From positions 248,001-312,000 of the forward strand of contig NC_014299.1 in assembly GCF_000196895.1 (NCBI RefSeq): 64,000 nt of DNA, given 5' to 3'. This document shows, in pieces, positions 28,462 through 37,875 of the stretch. The notes beneath the pieces are model-generated. The model saw only the letters and a program-made list of their open reading frames with translations. It searched no databases and was not told the DNA's origin. The stretch is from Halalkalicoccus jeotgali B3. GTDB taxonomy: Archaea; Halobacteriota; Halobacteria; Halobacteriales; Halalkalicoccaceae. Numbering within the stretch: the first letter of the stretch is position 1; each line of letters starts with the position of its first letter. The translations under genes were made by a program, and so were the position numbers.

Positions 28462-29166
28462 ATGAGCGACACTACAACGACCAAGAGCACCGCCACTGAC
28501 CAGCCTACGACGACCGACGAGCCAACGCTTAAGTCGGTCTGGGAACAGCTCGAAACACTCACCGACCGTGTCGAGGAGCTTGAAGCCGAAATCGAGTGCA
28601 AGGACGATCGAATCGACGAGCTTGAAGCACAGCTCACCGAGTACAAGCGCTTTGCCGGTTCGGAGTTCGCGGACGTTCGCGGGCGGATCACCGACGTCGA
28701 AGACCAGACCGACGAGCTCGAAACCACGCTTCAGGAGACGCCCACGGAGACCACCACCGTTGCCGCCGAGGAGACTGGCTCCCAGACCACGACTACGGAG
28801 ACACCGTTAGAACGCATCTGTACGCTTCCCGAGCACGTCACTGATCGCGAACTCACGACCAACCAGCAACGCGCTCGCTTTATCGCACAGGACGTACAGA
28901 ATTACGCCGAGAAGGCACCTGCTGGGCTCGTGCTCGATAGTCAGACGATCGCGAAGGTCATCACTGCCGCCGAAGGGTCGAAGCCTCACACCCAAACTGT
29001 GGCCCGTGTCATGAACTTCCTCGAGAAGCTGGGGAAAGACGACGTTGAGCAAACCAAGCGTCGCGGGAAGAAACTCGTCGTCATCGAGAAGGAGGCGGCC
29101 GACCGCTATCACGATCGTTGTGACCGGGATATTGAGCAACCCCCCGCAGAAGACGTGATATCCTAA
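28462..29166 (+). CDS. Coiled-coil/winged-helix protein of the repeat module (copy D, intact)
   Basis: 234 residues, colinear with copy A. Ser/Thr-rich start (MSDTTTTKSTATDQP), coiled coil (EQLETLTDRVEELEAEIE), Thr/Glu linker, then winged-helix-like domain with DSQTIAKVITAAEGSK and TKRRGKKLVV. Stretches equivalent to 1696-1790 and 1870-2028 are the same base for base as copy A, while the coiled coil differs at many codons. This mosaic pattern points to gene conversion. It stands alone without its Cys-rich partner and is followed by the palindrome repeat. Function unknown. Confidence 0.75.
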   Translation: MSDTTTTKSTATDQPTTTDEPTLKSVWEQLETLTDRVEELEAEIECKDDRIDELEAQLTEYKRFAGSEFADVRGRITDVEDQTDELETTLQETPTETTTVAAEETGSQTTTTETPLERICTLPEHVTDRELTTNQQRARFIAQDVQNYAEKAPAGLVLDSQTIAKVITAAEGSKPHTQTVARVMNFLEKLGKDDVEQTKRRGKKLVVIEKEAADRYHDRCDRDIEQPPAEDVIS

Positions 29167-29332
29167 CAACGAGATAACAACAAGACGCATAGCTGACGAC
29201 AACTACTCCGGGGAAGCCGTCTCGTCCTAGTTACAACTCCGAGCAGCCTCTTCCCAGTATAGTAGTAGAGAAGGTGGTAAAAACGGTTTCGTCGGTTCTA
29301 CTTTCGTGAGCATATCATACCACGGTGTGATT
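29167..29332 (+). repeat. 3'-flank repeat with palindrome (copy 3 of 4)
   Basis: Same blocks as the copies after 2121 and 9451, ending in ATCATACCACGGTGTGAT at 29315-29332, with one change in the left arm (T for C). Past the palindrome TAGTCAGACA matches 18741-18750, so two loci share sequence on that side as well. This copy is the left neighbour of the lone molybdenum-hydroxylase gene. Confidence 0.7.
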
Positions 29333-29432
29333 AGTCAGACACCATCTATCCTCCAATGAGTAATGAGTAAAGAGTTCGTAGCAACTACCGAGGTACCTTT
29401 TTGCCAGAATAGATCAACAGATATGATGGCAG

Positions 29433-31811
29433 ATGACATTCGAGACAATTGACGCGAGAAATATACCGCCAAGCGAACTCATCGGCTCGGCGATCCAACG
29501 TCGGGAGGACCCCCACCTCCTGACGGGGGAGTCAGAGTACACCGACGATATCCAGTATGATGGAGAGGTTCACCTCGGACTTCTGGGAAGTCGGTACGGT
29601 CATGCTCGCATTGAAAGCATTACTACAACCGACGCAGCGATGATGGATGGCGTGCTCGGTGTGTATACCTGGAAGGACATACAGAAATCTGACGCACCAG
29701 GCTATATGCGAGTTGATAACCCTACAGAAGGATCGGCTGAGTCGGATACTGACACCGGGGCGGTCGCACCAGAGCACCCACTATTAGCCGACACTAAAGT
29801 CACCTATCAGGGACAGCCCGTCGCCGCCGTCGTCGCAGAAGATCGATATACGGTCCGCGATGCACTCGAGAGTATCGCCGTCGACTACGAGCGGTTGGAC
29901 GCTATCATCGATCCCCGGGATGCGCTATCCGAAGATGTCCCCCAGATACACGAGACGAACGGTGAAAACCTCGCCTTCGAGTGGGAGACAGGTGATGAGG
30001 ACGCCGCGGAAGCCACACTCGCTACAGCCGACAACGTCGTAACCGTGGATTTCGAGATCAACCGCGTGATTCCAACGGCGATGGAGCCCCGAACCGCCGT
30101 CGCACAATATCATTCTTCGGATGACGAACTCGCTGTCGAGCTGTCGACACAGAACCCACACCAAGTTCGAGCGGACCTATCGGCAACACTCGGTACCCCC
30201 GAGAAGCAAATCAGGGTTCGGCCACCCGACGTTGGCGGTGGGTTTGGCGCGAAGCTGTTTCCCTATACCGGCCACCTCCTCGCGGGTTGGTGTGCGAGGC
30301 GACTCGAACGCCCGGTGAAGTGGGTCGCGCCCCGTACCGAGGACTTTCAGTCGATGATTCACTCACGTCACCACATCGTTCACGCACAGGCTGCCGTCGA
30401 CGACGACGGAACGATCCGTGGATTTCAGGCGGATACGACAGTTCCAGTGGGTGGATTTCTCGTTCCGAACGGGTCAGGTGTTCCGACGAATCTAGGAGTG
30501 ATGGCGAACGGTCAGTACGACATCCCTGCGGCATACGTCCAAACGAGAGGAGCATTTACAAATACCGCTCCGCTTTCGGCGTATCGGGGAGCCGGCCGTC
30601 CAGAGGCAACGTACTTCATCGAACGGCTTGTGGAGACGGTTGCCCGAAAAATCGACGTGGACCCTGCCGACCTCCGTCGAAAGAATTTCATCCCTCCGGA
30701 GGCCTTTCCCTTCGAGACAGGACTCGGACGGACGTACGATTCGGGGGAGTACGACGAAACGCTGACCACGGCACTTGGAACGGTCGACTACGAGACGTTT
30801 CGCGAGCGCCAGCAACGAGACCGTGAGGAGGGTCGATACCGGGGCATTGGTCTATCGTGTTACGTCGAGGCGTGTGGCGCCGCGCCCGGATTGCACGAGT
30901 CGGGTGCCGTTCACGTCGAGCCGTCGGGACGTGTCGTCGTCAAAACGGGGACCGCTGAAATCGGGACCGGTCATCGAACCGGATACACACAGATCGTTGC
31001 CGACGAATTGGGAGTTCTCTTCAATGACGTCGAGATTATCGAAGGAGACACCGCAGAAATCGCAGAGGGGAACGGAACCGCTGGTAGCAGGGCTATGCCC
31101 GTCGGTGGTAGTGCTCTCAAGCAGAGCGCCGAGGAAATCGTCGAGAAGGGACGTGAGATCGTAGCGAATCAACTGGAGGCATCAAAAGCAGACATCGAGT
31201 TTGCGGATGGCGAGTTCTTCATTAGTGGCATTCCAACTCGGACACTGACCATCCAAGAAGTCGCGGAGATCGCTCATGACGAGTCCGGCACTCTCCCGGA
31301 CGGAATGGACCCTGGACTCGCCGCAACGACCGATTTCGACCCACCGAACTACACGTTTCCGTTCGGGACCCACGTCGCAGTCGTGGAAGTCGATCCGGAC
31401 TCGGGGGAGATCGATCTCGAACGATACGTGGCAGTCGACGACGTCGGCACGCAGATCAATCCGAAGATTATCGAAGGACAAATCCATGGTGGGGTGGCTC
31501 AGGGGATCGGGCAGGCACTCTACGAGGAAGCCATCTACGACGACAACGGCAATCTTCTGACTGGCTCAATGCAAGACTACGCGATACCCAAGGCCGAACA
31601 CCTTCCAGATATCGAGTGGTACTCAACAGTAACACCCAGTCCGTACAATCCACTTGGAGTGAAAGGGGTCGGGGAGGCCGGTGCCATCGCGGCACCACCG
31701 GCAATCGTTAATGCCGTTATCGACGCGATTGAGCCGTTCGACGTCGATACGATCGATATGCCGCTCACACCCGAAACGATCTGGACGGCGATCCAGAGAG
31801 AGTGCGAGTAG
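29433..31811 (+). CDS. Molybdenum hydroxylase large subunit (xanthine/CO dehydrogenase family)
   Basis: 792 residues, usual for the family. The N-terminal domain has IGSAIQRREDPHLLTGESEY. Cofactor-domain marks are PDVGGGFGAKLFPYTGHLLA, the active-site loop SAYRGAGRPEATYFIER (form II type, not the AYRCSFR of true CO dehydrogenase), GTAEIGTGHRTGYTQI, and near the end LGVKGVGEAGAIAAPPAI, whose Glu is the expected general base. The enzyme normally works with an FAD subunit and a 2Fe-2S subunit, and neither is present here. It is bounded by two direct copies of the palindrome repeat. It may use subunits encoded elsewhere or be stranded. Substrate unknown; probably an aldehyde or N-heterocycle. Confidence 0.88.
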   Translation: MTFETIDARNIPPSELIGSAIQRREDPHLLTGESEYTDDIQYDGEVHLGLLGSRYGHARIESITTTDAAMMDGVLGVYTWKDIQKSDAPGYMRVDNPTEGSAESDTDTGAVAPEHPLLADTKVTYQGQPVAAVVAEDRYTVRDALESIAVDYERLDAIIDPRDALSEDVPQIHETNGENLAFEWETGDEDAAEATLATADNVVTVDFEINRVIPTAMEPRTAVAQYHSSDDELAVELSTQNPHQVRADLSATLGTPEKQIRVRPPDVGGGFGAKLFPYTGHLLAGWCARRLERPVKWVAPRTEDFQSMIHSRHHIVHAQAAVDDDGTIRGFQADTTVPVGGFLVPNGSGVPTNLGVMANGQYDIPAAYVQTRGAFTNTAPLSAYRGAGRPEATYFIERLVETVARKIDVDPADLRRKNFIPPEAFPFETGLGRTYDSGEYDETLTTALGTVDYETFRERQQRDREEGRYRGIGLSCYVEACGAAPGLHESGAVHVEPSGRVVVKTGTAEIGTGHRTGYTQIVADELGVLFNDVEIIEGDTAEIAEGNGTAGSRAMPVGGSALKQSAEEIVEKGREIVANQLEASKADIEFADGEFFISGIPTRTLTIQEVAEIAHDESGTLPDGMDPGLAATTDFDPPNYTFPFGTHVAVVEVDPDSGEIDLERYVAVDDVGTQINPKIIEGQIHGGVAQGIGQALYEEAIYDDNGNLLTGSMQDYAIPKAEHLPDIEWYSTVTPSPYNPLGVKGVGEAGAIAAPPAIVNAVIDAIEPFDVDTIDMPLTPETIWTAIQRECE

Positions 31812-32224
31812 GATCCACCACTGTTTCCCTACTGACCTACCCGCTCGGTGAGTGCGTCAGTCGTAGCCTCAGGGTGATCGGAACACGCGTCGAGATCATC
31901 GCCCAACCGTGGTTCCCCGTCCCTTCGATCAGGAGTAGTCCGGACTGTACTTCAATTGCGGTTTCGCCGTCCCGAACGAGGGGGTCTGCAATGTCCGCGT
32001 GGAGGTACGCCGTCCACTCACGAGCGGTTCCATCAATTGAGAAGGCCCGTAATCACCTCCGCCGCACCGTTCGTGACGAGGACTCGCTTTTCGTCTTCTA
32101 CACCCGCTTGCTTCGCGTCGTTCTCGTGGAGTCGAAGCCGATGGTCGATTCGATCCTTTACGGCGAACCCGCCGGCGCGGTTACCGACTATAAGAACGAG
32201 TTCGTCCGACGCGGTGTTAGGTAA
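31812..32224 (-). pseudogene. Unidentified decayed coding sequence
   Basis: The minus strand reads more like a haloarchaeal protein than the plus strand: ELVLIVGNRAGGFAVKDRID, then LRLHENDAKQAGVEDEKRVL, and after stops and frame changes WTAYLHADIADPLVRDGETA and IEVQSGLLLIEGTGNHG. No single frame spans it. The first part faintly resembles a molybdopterin-dinucleotide-binding domain. I cannot name it. Decay next to a repeat copy fits the picture of reshuffled DNA. Confidence 0.3.
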
Positions 32225-32322
32225 GCTTGTATCCCAAGCAGCCTCTTTCCGATGTAGTAGTGTCGGTAGTAGAAACGATTCGTCGGTTCTCCCTTTGGAA
32301 GGATCTCACACCACGGTGTGAT
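32225..32322 (+). repeat. Solo 3'-flank repeat with palindrome (copy 4 of 4)
   Basis: 'caagcagcctctttccgatg' and 'gtagaaacgattcgtcggttct' precede CTCACACCACGGTGTGAT at 32305-32322. There is no coiled-coil gene before it. With the copy ending at 29332 it brackets a 2.97-kb segment holding the molybdenum-hydroxylase gene and the decayed frame, in direct orientation. Confidence 0.65.
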
Positions 32323-32489
32323 CAGTTGGGTCTTCCCTTGTGAGATAATATCATCCCAATCCTCAATTTCTCAGCTTCTATTCAGTTACTCTTCGTTTAT
32401 TTGGATATCTTTCGTGGAGAGAGAATTGGTTTTTGACATTCTGACAGCTGTACAGAGTGTTTATCAGGCCTCGGAAGCTATCCGTTATC

Positions 32490-32741
32490 ATGGGTATAGT
32501 TAGCACAATGAAGGGGCTCGTAACTCACCATCCCCAGCGACGGCCGAGGCATGGTACATACCACTGCCAAGCCTGCGCGCGATTTTTCAAAGCGCAGCAG
32601 AAGCTCTGTCCATTATGCGCAGGGAGGTTTACACGCGCGGAGACGAATCAGTGTCGTTACTGTGGTGTAACAGGAGTAGATCAGCGGACACAACCATGTC
32701 CCTCCTGTCGGTCGACGGATACGGACTTAGTCGAGAGATGA
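32490..32741 (+). CDS. Small double zinc-ribbon protein
   Basis: 83 residues with four C-x2-C pairs: YHCQACARF, KLCPLCAGR, NQCRYCGVTG and QPCPSCRST. This makes two rubredoxin/zinc-ribbon knuckle pairs. The N-terminal 20 residues are basic (HHPQRRPRHGTYH). ATG at 32490. It stands alone between the palindrome repeat and the amidase gene. Role unknown. Confidence 0.6.
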   Translation: MGIVSTMKGLVTHHPQRRPRHGTYHCQACARFFKAQQKLCPLCAGRFTRAETNQCRYCGVTGVDQRTQPCPSCRSTDTDLVER

Positions 32742-33112
32742 GTGACGATTGCACTCAAACTGTATTAGAAGCGGATGTACGAAGGAAGCTTAGTTAGCTA
32801 GTCCACATCGGATGGGAGTTCCGACGCAAAAACAGGACATTTCGACCGCAATGAAGGTGCAAAGTACCAGAGTAGGTCGGAATAATTCACCGACTCCGAT
32901 TCGTTTCAGTGTTACTTTCCATACTTCTGATATCTACTTATTGGGTGAACACCAAGAAACGTCTTTTGGCAACTAATATAGGATCTTGCGCGGCGGTATT
33001 CAGGTCAATCATACATATCTAAATCCTACATAAGATCTTTGTGAAGAGACAACATACCAAATTCTGTTGTGAGATCAATTAATCGGATTACGGATAAAAT
33101 TGAGGTAATCAG
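32742..33112. other. No gene recognised
   Basis: About 370 bp, increasingly A+T-rich towards the amidase start. Repeated ATAC/ATCT runs and TATA-like AACTAATATAGG suggest the amidase promoter lies in the last 150 bp. No conserved repeat copy was seen. Confidence 0.4.
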
Positions 33113-34717
33113 ATGAATGACGAACCGACATCGGAAAGACGAACTGTTCTAAAAGGTCTTGGTGCTGTAGGTTTCGGCACGTTCACTGCAGGTACTGCAG
33201 GAGCGCGAACCGCTACAGATGATACCAATCATTTCGAAGTTATTGAAACGACCGTTGCCGAGTTTCACTCAGCGGTCGAATCTGGATCAATTAACGCCGA
33301 GGGGATTACTAAACGGTATCTAGCGCGAATCAAAGCGTATGATGATGAACTCAATTCGTTAATTACGATAAATACCAACGCCGTCAACCGCGCGCAACAC
33401 TTAGATAGAGAATACGAAGATTCTGGGACAGTTGGCCCTCTGCATGGCGTTCCTGTCGTTCTCAAAGATAACCACGATACACGTGACATGCCGACGACGG
33501 CGGGGTCAGTTGCCTTGGCCGACTCCCTTCCTCCAGAAGACGCGTTTGTGGTTCAACAACTGCGCGAAGCAGGCGCAATCATCCTCGCCAAAGCGAACCT
33601 CCAAGAATTCGCCTACGGCGTCGATACAGTCAGTTCGCTCGGTGGAGAGACGAGTAATGCATACGACCTCAACCGACGGCCGTCGGGATCAAGTGGCGGT
33701 ACTGCAGCTGCTATCGCCGCAAATCTCGGATTACTCGGAACAGGGTCGGACACCTGTTCGTCGAATCGATCTCCTCCAGCATTCAACAATTTGGTCGGGA
33801 TTCGGCCCACGATCGGACTACTGAGTCGGTCAGGAATTATCCCATTAAGTGAGACCCAGGATACAGTCGGACCGATGACGCGGACGGTTGCTGACGCGGC
33901 AGCGATGTTAGAGGTGCTCGCCGGCTATGATCCTGAAGATCCAGTGACGGCAAGAGGAGCTACTGCAATCCCAGATGAGGGATACACGGACTGCCTAAAC
34001 GATGACGGTCTCCAAGGGGCACGAATTGGTGTCATCAGAGACTACTTCGATTTACAGGATGGCGAACTCGAGCTTGAGGAAGAAAACGAGGCTGTAGTAT
34101 CGGTGCTAGAGAAGGCAATCGGCGATATAGAAGCCGAGGGTGCAACTATCGTGGACTCGGTCGATGTGATCGATCAGGAGTTCTTAAGTGGGGCTCGAGT
34201 CACTGACCTCGAATTCAAACGCGATCTCAACGCGTATTTAGAGAGCCTCGGAAACGACGCTCCCGTCGATTCAATGGAAGAGATACTTGAATCGGGACAG
34301 ATACACCCGGAGGTAGCCGCGCGGATAGAAGAAGCAGGGATTCCCGATGTAGATGTCGAATCACTAGGAGAGAACCCCGACTACCTTGAGCGTCTAGTGA
34401 GGCGGACCGAAATCAGAGATATTGTACTTCAGACAATGGTTGAGCAGGATCTCGATGCGCTTCTCTATCCTCCATCGACGGTACCGCCAGTTTCAATTGA
34501 GGAAAACCAACCATTTAGCGAGATGAACTGTGAGCTGAGTGCGCATTCTGGCCTTCCTGCAATTGTTGTCCCCGCTGGATTCACTGGCGATGGACTTCCA
34601 GTAGGGGTAGAGTTGCTGGGACGCGAGTTCGCGGAACCAAGGTTGATTGAACTAGCGTACGCGTATGAACAGGCGGTCCAACATCGCTGTCCTCCCAACA
34701 AGTTCGGGCCACTTTAG
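33113..34717 (+). CDS. Amidase-signature hydrolase, Tat-exported
   Basis: 534 residues. The Tat signal is SERRTVLKGLGAVGFGTF at 7-24. The amidase Ser-cisSer-Lys triad can be placed: Lys118 in HGVPVVLKDNHDT, cis-Ser194 in PSGSSGGTAAA and nucleophile Ser217 in GSDTCSSNRSPP. The usual DTGGS is replaced by DTCSS, a variant I associate with secreted plant/fungal-type amidases. SGIIPLSETQDTVGPMTRTV and the late SGLPAIVVPAGF follow the family. It hydrolyses an amide outside the cell, substrate unknown. Monocistronic, facing the serine hydrolase gene at 34988. Confidence 0.9.
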   Translation: MNDEPTSERRTVLKGLGAVGFGTFTAGTAGARTATDDTNHFEVIETTVAEFHSAVESGSINAEGITKRYLARIKAYDDELNSLITINTNAVNRAQHLDREYEDSGTVGPLHGVPVVLKDNHDTRDMPTTAGSVALADSLPPEDAFVVQQLREAGAIILAKANLQEFAYGVDTVSSLGGETSNAYDLNRRPSGSSGGTAAAIAANLGLLGTGSDTCSSNRSPPAFNNLVGIRPTIGLLSRSGIIPLSETQDTVGPMTRTVADAAAMLEVLAGYDPEDPVTARGATAIPDEGYTDCLNDDGLQGARIGVIRDYFDLQDGELELEEENEAVVSVLEKAIGDIEAEGATIVDSVDVIDQEFLSGARVTDLEFKRDLNAYLESLGNDAPVDSMEEILESGQIHPEVAARIEEAGIPDVDVESLGENPDYLERLVRRTEIRDIVLQTMVEQDLDALLYPPSTVPPVSIEENQPFSEMNCELSAHSGLPAIVVPAGFTGDGLPVGVELLGREFAEPRLIELAYAYEQAVQHRCPPNKFGPL

Positions 34718-34987
34718 ACAGTGCTTGGCAGGGCTCATGCCGGGGGACACTATTGTTTTCGACCGGCCCGGAGGGCGGTCTGAGTCATATGGCAATGGCG
34801 GGAATTTCTTTCTTGATCGCTTTCGCGAGCGATGAACCACCCGCGTTCTTGATTCGTAGTAAGCTCACGATCGATGATTTCTTTCGGTAAGGCCCGGATC
34901 CGCTCAAAACTAACCAAAAACAAGAACTATAAGAAGTAAAGAAGGATTCAACAAAACACAGAGATATCAGCGCAGGCTGATGCGATA

Positions 34988-36682
34988 TTAGCTATTGACA
35001 GCGTCAATGATTGTCGAATTGACGTAATTCCAGTCGGCTACGTCAGTATGACCATTTCGTGCGATGACCAGATCCTCCGACGGGATGACGTGGATTCTCT
35101 GATCCGATACACCCGATGCCCAGTAAGCATCTGCAGGCACATCCTCCTGGCTCTCTTGATTCGTATTCAACCACCAAAGGCCCCCATAGCCATCCTCGGC
35201 AGCTGATGGTTGTATGACTTCGTCGGTCCACCATGGTGGCAGCACCTGTTCGCCGGCGAACTGACCATCCTGAAGATGAAGGAGCCCAAATCTAGCGAAG
35301 TCTCGCGTAGTTGCCCAATCATGTCCCTGCATCAGGAAGTTTCCGTACGGATCCGGATCAACCACCAGGCTCCGTGCACCAATCTTGTCGAACAGTTTGT
35401 TTCGAGGGTAGCAGAGATGTTCTTTCGACCCCTGCTCTAGACCGATGGCTCCACGAACCACATCGTTCGCAGATAGGATTGGGTTAGAGTTCCGGTACTG
35501 AAATACCGTCCCTGGTGCATGTCTTAAGTGGTTATCTCTTGACCATTCGGCAGCATCGACCGCTCCGTAATAGACATAGATATGATCATCAGCAGGGCCC
35601 CAGGCGGGAGTTTCATCTTCTTCCTCCGCTGACCGGTTGAATTCCAATCCGCTAGTCATATCGAGTAGGTCTCTGACCCGGATGTCGCTTCGTGGATCAG
35701 GATATTCATCGTTGTAATAGTTGTTACCAACATGTGGGGGACCCCACGGGTCCTCCGATGTCGGGGGGTCTTTCGTCAGCCCTCGTGGACCTGGAGAGCG
35801 ATCATCAGTATGCCATAGATCTACTGGTGCTGGATCATCCACGTTAATGTGGCCATCTTTAACCGCTGTTCCGACTACAGTAGACGCGATACTCTTCCCC
35901 ATTGACCAACCAATGTGTCTGGTGTCTTGATCGAATCCCTCAGCATATCGCTCTCCAACAATTTTGCCGTCATAGATGACTACGACACCTCTGGTGAGTT
36001 GGGGATCCTCATAGCTCTCATTATCGAACAGTGCATCAAACGCATGCTCTAGGGTTCCGTAATCTACGTCCGGATGATCTTCTTCAATTGCATCTATGTC
36101 TCCCATCGGCCACTCCATCTCATCGGCTGGAGGCAGGTCTGTAGAAACGTCAACTGGATCGAAGAATACATCATCCTCCCCCCGCGGCAAAATGCTCACA
36201 CCAAGACCTCCTCCGTGATGCACGGCTGTCCGTGGTGTCACACCATCGGCTGAGAGTGTAACCCGTTCAGCGTCGTAATCTATGTCGATATCAATATCTT
36301 CCCATCGATGGAGATGATTTAGGTGCCAATTGGCATTGAACTCGAACCCTGTCAAATCATTTCTGATATATTCATCGGGATCCCGACCGACAACGAATAC
36401 TCCGTTAGCTAATTGCTTCGCATGCCACTGGAGACCATATTCGTATCGTCGCCGTTGCCATTCGCTTTCGAACTCCGGACCGGGTATTAGCATACCATCA
36501 TCGATGGGCCAGTCATCGTAGTACGACTGTGCTGAGCCAGTACCCGGTTCTGAGCCGGTTGATCCACCGACTGTCGACGGTGCAAGAGCCATCAATCCAG
36601 TAGCACTTCCAAGCTTGAGCGCCATTCGACGACTGATATTCAATCCACGTTGCACCCCTTTATGCCTGTCATTACCTGGCAT
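34988..36682 (-). CDS. Serine hydrolase, class C beta-lactamase fold (NylB/EstB-like), Tat-exported
   Basis: 564 residues with a Tat signal (NISRRMALKLGSATGLMAL at 15-33). The catalytic Ser260-x-x-Lys263 is in IGWSMGKSIAST. The Tyr-x-Asn element is in GTVFQYRNSNPIL, and DLLDMTSGLEFNRS is a usual block. A roughly 200-residue N-terminal extension precedes the lactamase domain. The C-terminal H/K-x-G motif is not obvious; ASGVSDQRIHVIP stands there, as in 6-aminohexanoate-dimer hydrolases. It probably cleaves an amide or ester outside the cell. Resistance to beta-lactams would make no sense in an archaeon lacking peptidoglycan. Confidence 0.85.
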   Translation of the reverse strand: MPGNDRHKGVQRGLNISRRMALKLGSATGLMALAPSTVGGSTGSEPGTGSAQSYYDDWPIDDGMLIPGPEFESEWQRRRYEYGLQWHAKQLANGVFVVGRDPDEYIRNDLTGFEFNANWHLNHLHRWEDIDIDIDYDAERVTLSADGVTPRTAVHHGGGLGVSILPRGEDDVFFDPVDVSTDLPPADEMEWPMGDIDAIEEDHPDVDYGTLEHAFDALFDNESYEDPQLTRGVVVIYDGKIVGERYAEGFDQDTRHIGWSMGKSIASTVVGTAVKDGHINVDDPAPVDLWHTDDRSPGPRGLTKDPPTSEDPWGPPHVGNNYYNDEYPDPRSDIRVRDLLDMTSGLEFNRSAEEEDETPAWGPADDHIYVYYGAVDAAEWSRDNHLRHAPGTVFQYRNSNPILSANDVVRGAIGLEQGSKEHLCYPRNKLFDKIGARSLVVDPDPYGNFLMQGHDWATTRDFARFGLLHLQDGQFAGEQVLPPWWTDEVIQPSAAEDGYGGLWWLNTNQESQEDVPADAYWASGVSDQRIHVIPSEDLVIARNGHTDVADWNYVNSTIIDAVNS

Positions 36683-36780
36683 ATCACTCTAATATTGTCA
36701 ACTGTATGTAAAAGCGTTTATAATGTTAGTTTATATAAATTTATCATTATAAGATAGTAGGTGGAGCTGATGGTGCAACC

Positions 36781-37035
36781 ATGGATAATCTGAATGTCCG
36801 TATCTCTGCCGACTGTGAAGACGTCCCGGAAGATTTTGCGACCAATCGCTTAAATTGGATTTCTCGCTACTTATCTCGTCTGAGAAGACTATTTCCAGTC
36901 CGATGAGATCGAGGTGACTATCGAACAAGGATACGAGATGAATCGATCCTCACTGCCTCGACTCCGAGCATCACAATCAGCAGACGGTATCGATATCGAA
37001 GTCGGTGGACGCGTACTACCGGTCTTGAGTGGACA
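36781..37035 (+). pseudogene. Possible ribosome-hibernation-factor-like gene, frameshifted
   Basis: The ATG at 36781 opens MDNLNVRISADCEDVPEDF, then NRLNWISRYLSRLR. The pattern resumes in another frame as DYFQSDEIEVTIEQGYE and continues to GRVLPVLSGQLY. The order beta-strand, helix ending LxRLxxYF, then IEVTIE recalls HPF/RaiA N-terminal domains. One indel near 36885 would join the two halves. The assignment rests on pattern only. It lies before the histone-fold gene. Confidence 0.3.
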
Positions 37036-37137
37036 GCTCTACTAACTCCATACGTCCTCCAGAGCGGTGCTACTGATGCTCTCTTCATACTTTCTCAAGC
37101 AGAAAGCATACAGTAGCACCTCCTCTAAAGGCAGCTG

Positions 37138-37305
37138 ATGGCAGATCTCATCATTCAGTCGGCGGTCAAGAACACGCTCACTGACCACAACGTGTCGGCG
37201 GATTTCTACGACGCACTCGACAAGGAAGTCGAGGAGTTACTCGAGGATGCAGCCCAGCGAGCAGCTGACAACGATCGGAAGACGGTTCAGGCTCGCGACC
37301 TCTAA
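37138..37305 (+). CDS. DUF1931-type histone-fold protein
   Basis: 55 residues: MADLIIQSAVKNTLTDHNVS, then ADFYDALDKEVEELLEDAAQ, then RAADNDRKTVQARDL. The C-terminal DRKTVQxRDL and a long middle helix are histone-fold marks, and haloarchaea carry short DUF1931 proteins of just this length. Probably a dimeric DNA-binding protein. An ATG with GCTGATG context follows a 100-bp A+T-rich spacer. It is too short for a double histone fold. Confidence 0.75.
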   Translation: MADLIIQSAVKNTLTDHNVSADFYDALDKEVEELLEDAAQRAADNDRKTVQARDL

Positions 37306-37477
37306 GACCGACGGTTTTCTAGTGAAGGAGTGGAGGTGGACTCTCAATGTAGCTGCGGTTCGTAGAGTTCCTTCTGAAGATTGGCTCAAGCAACATATCG
37401 GAATCAAGTACCACCCGTAATTGTCCGTCACACGACGGCGATCCGGCGATCATCGATACTTAACGGGCCACGAGCTT

Positions 37478-37869
37478 GGCCACATGAACGAGTGCTCGTA
37501 CACAACTCCACCAGCGTCAGGAATAACGCCCTCCAGCAATAGGCGGGCTTTCGCACAGCGACAGCGCTGCACGCCCACTGAGAGCCCTCGCTGTAGTACC
37601 CCTTGTCCTGAGTGTAGTCGCCCAACATAGCCACGCTGTCGAAACGCTTGCCAGCCATGGGATGGGCCCGATCGTCTCACTCGTGACACACCGCATTTCC
37701 GATGACTAAAACCACAACGAGTACCAACAGTACCGCTAACCGACCAGCCTGCAACGACAAAGAAGCCACCCTCGAATCCATCTACAAACAACTCGAAACG
37801 CTCATCGACTGCGTCGAGAAACTCGAAGCCGAAGTAGTAGCTGACTGTCGGAGCGGTTTGAGCGTATAA
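37478..37869 (+). pseudogene. Cys-rich gene end, spacer and 5' part of coiled-coil gene (copy F)
   Basis: 37478-37701 matches the last codons of the Cys-rich gene plus the conserved spacer (ccgcatttccgatgac stands before the start). From the ATG at 37702 the coiled-coil gene reads MTKTTTSTNSTANRPACNDK, then SIYKQLETLIDCVEKLEAE, and departs from the family after EAE; a stop follows at 37867. It retains only 55 codons. The start is more diverged than copies A and D, so this is an older fragment. Confidence 0.75.
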
Positions 37870-37875
37870 ATATGA

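Noticed and set aside
31802-32224. Plus-strand 140-codon frame after the molybdenum-hydroxylase gene
   Set aside because: Ser/Arg-rich and unlike haloarchaeal proteins; the opposite strand looks more protein-like although broken, so I called a decayed minus-strand sequence instead.
34988-36682. Calling the serine hydrolase an antibiotic-resistance beta-lactamase
   Set aside because: Archaea have no peptidoglycan target; the long N-terminal region and C-terminal ASGVSDQR favour a NylB/EstB-type amide or ester hydrolase.
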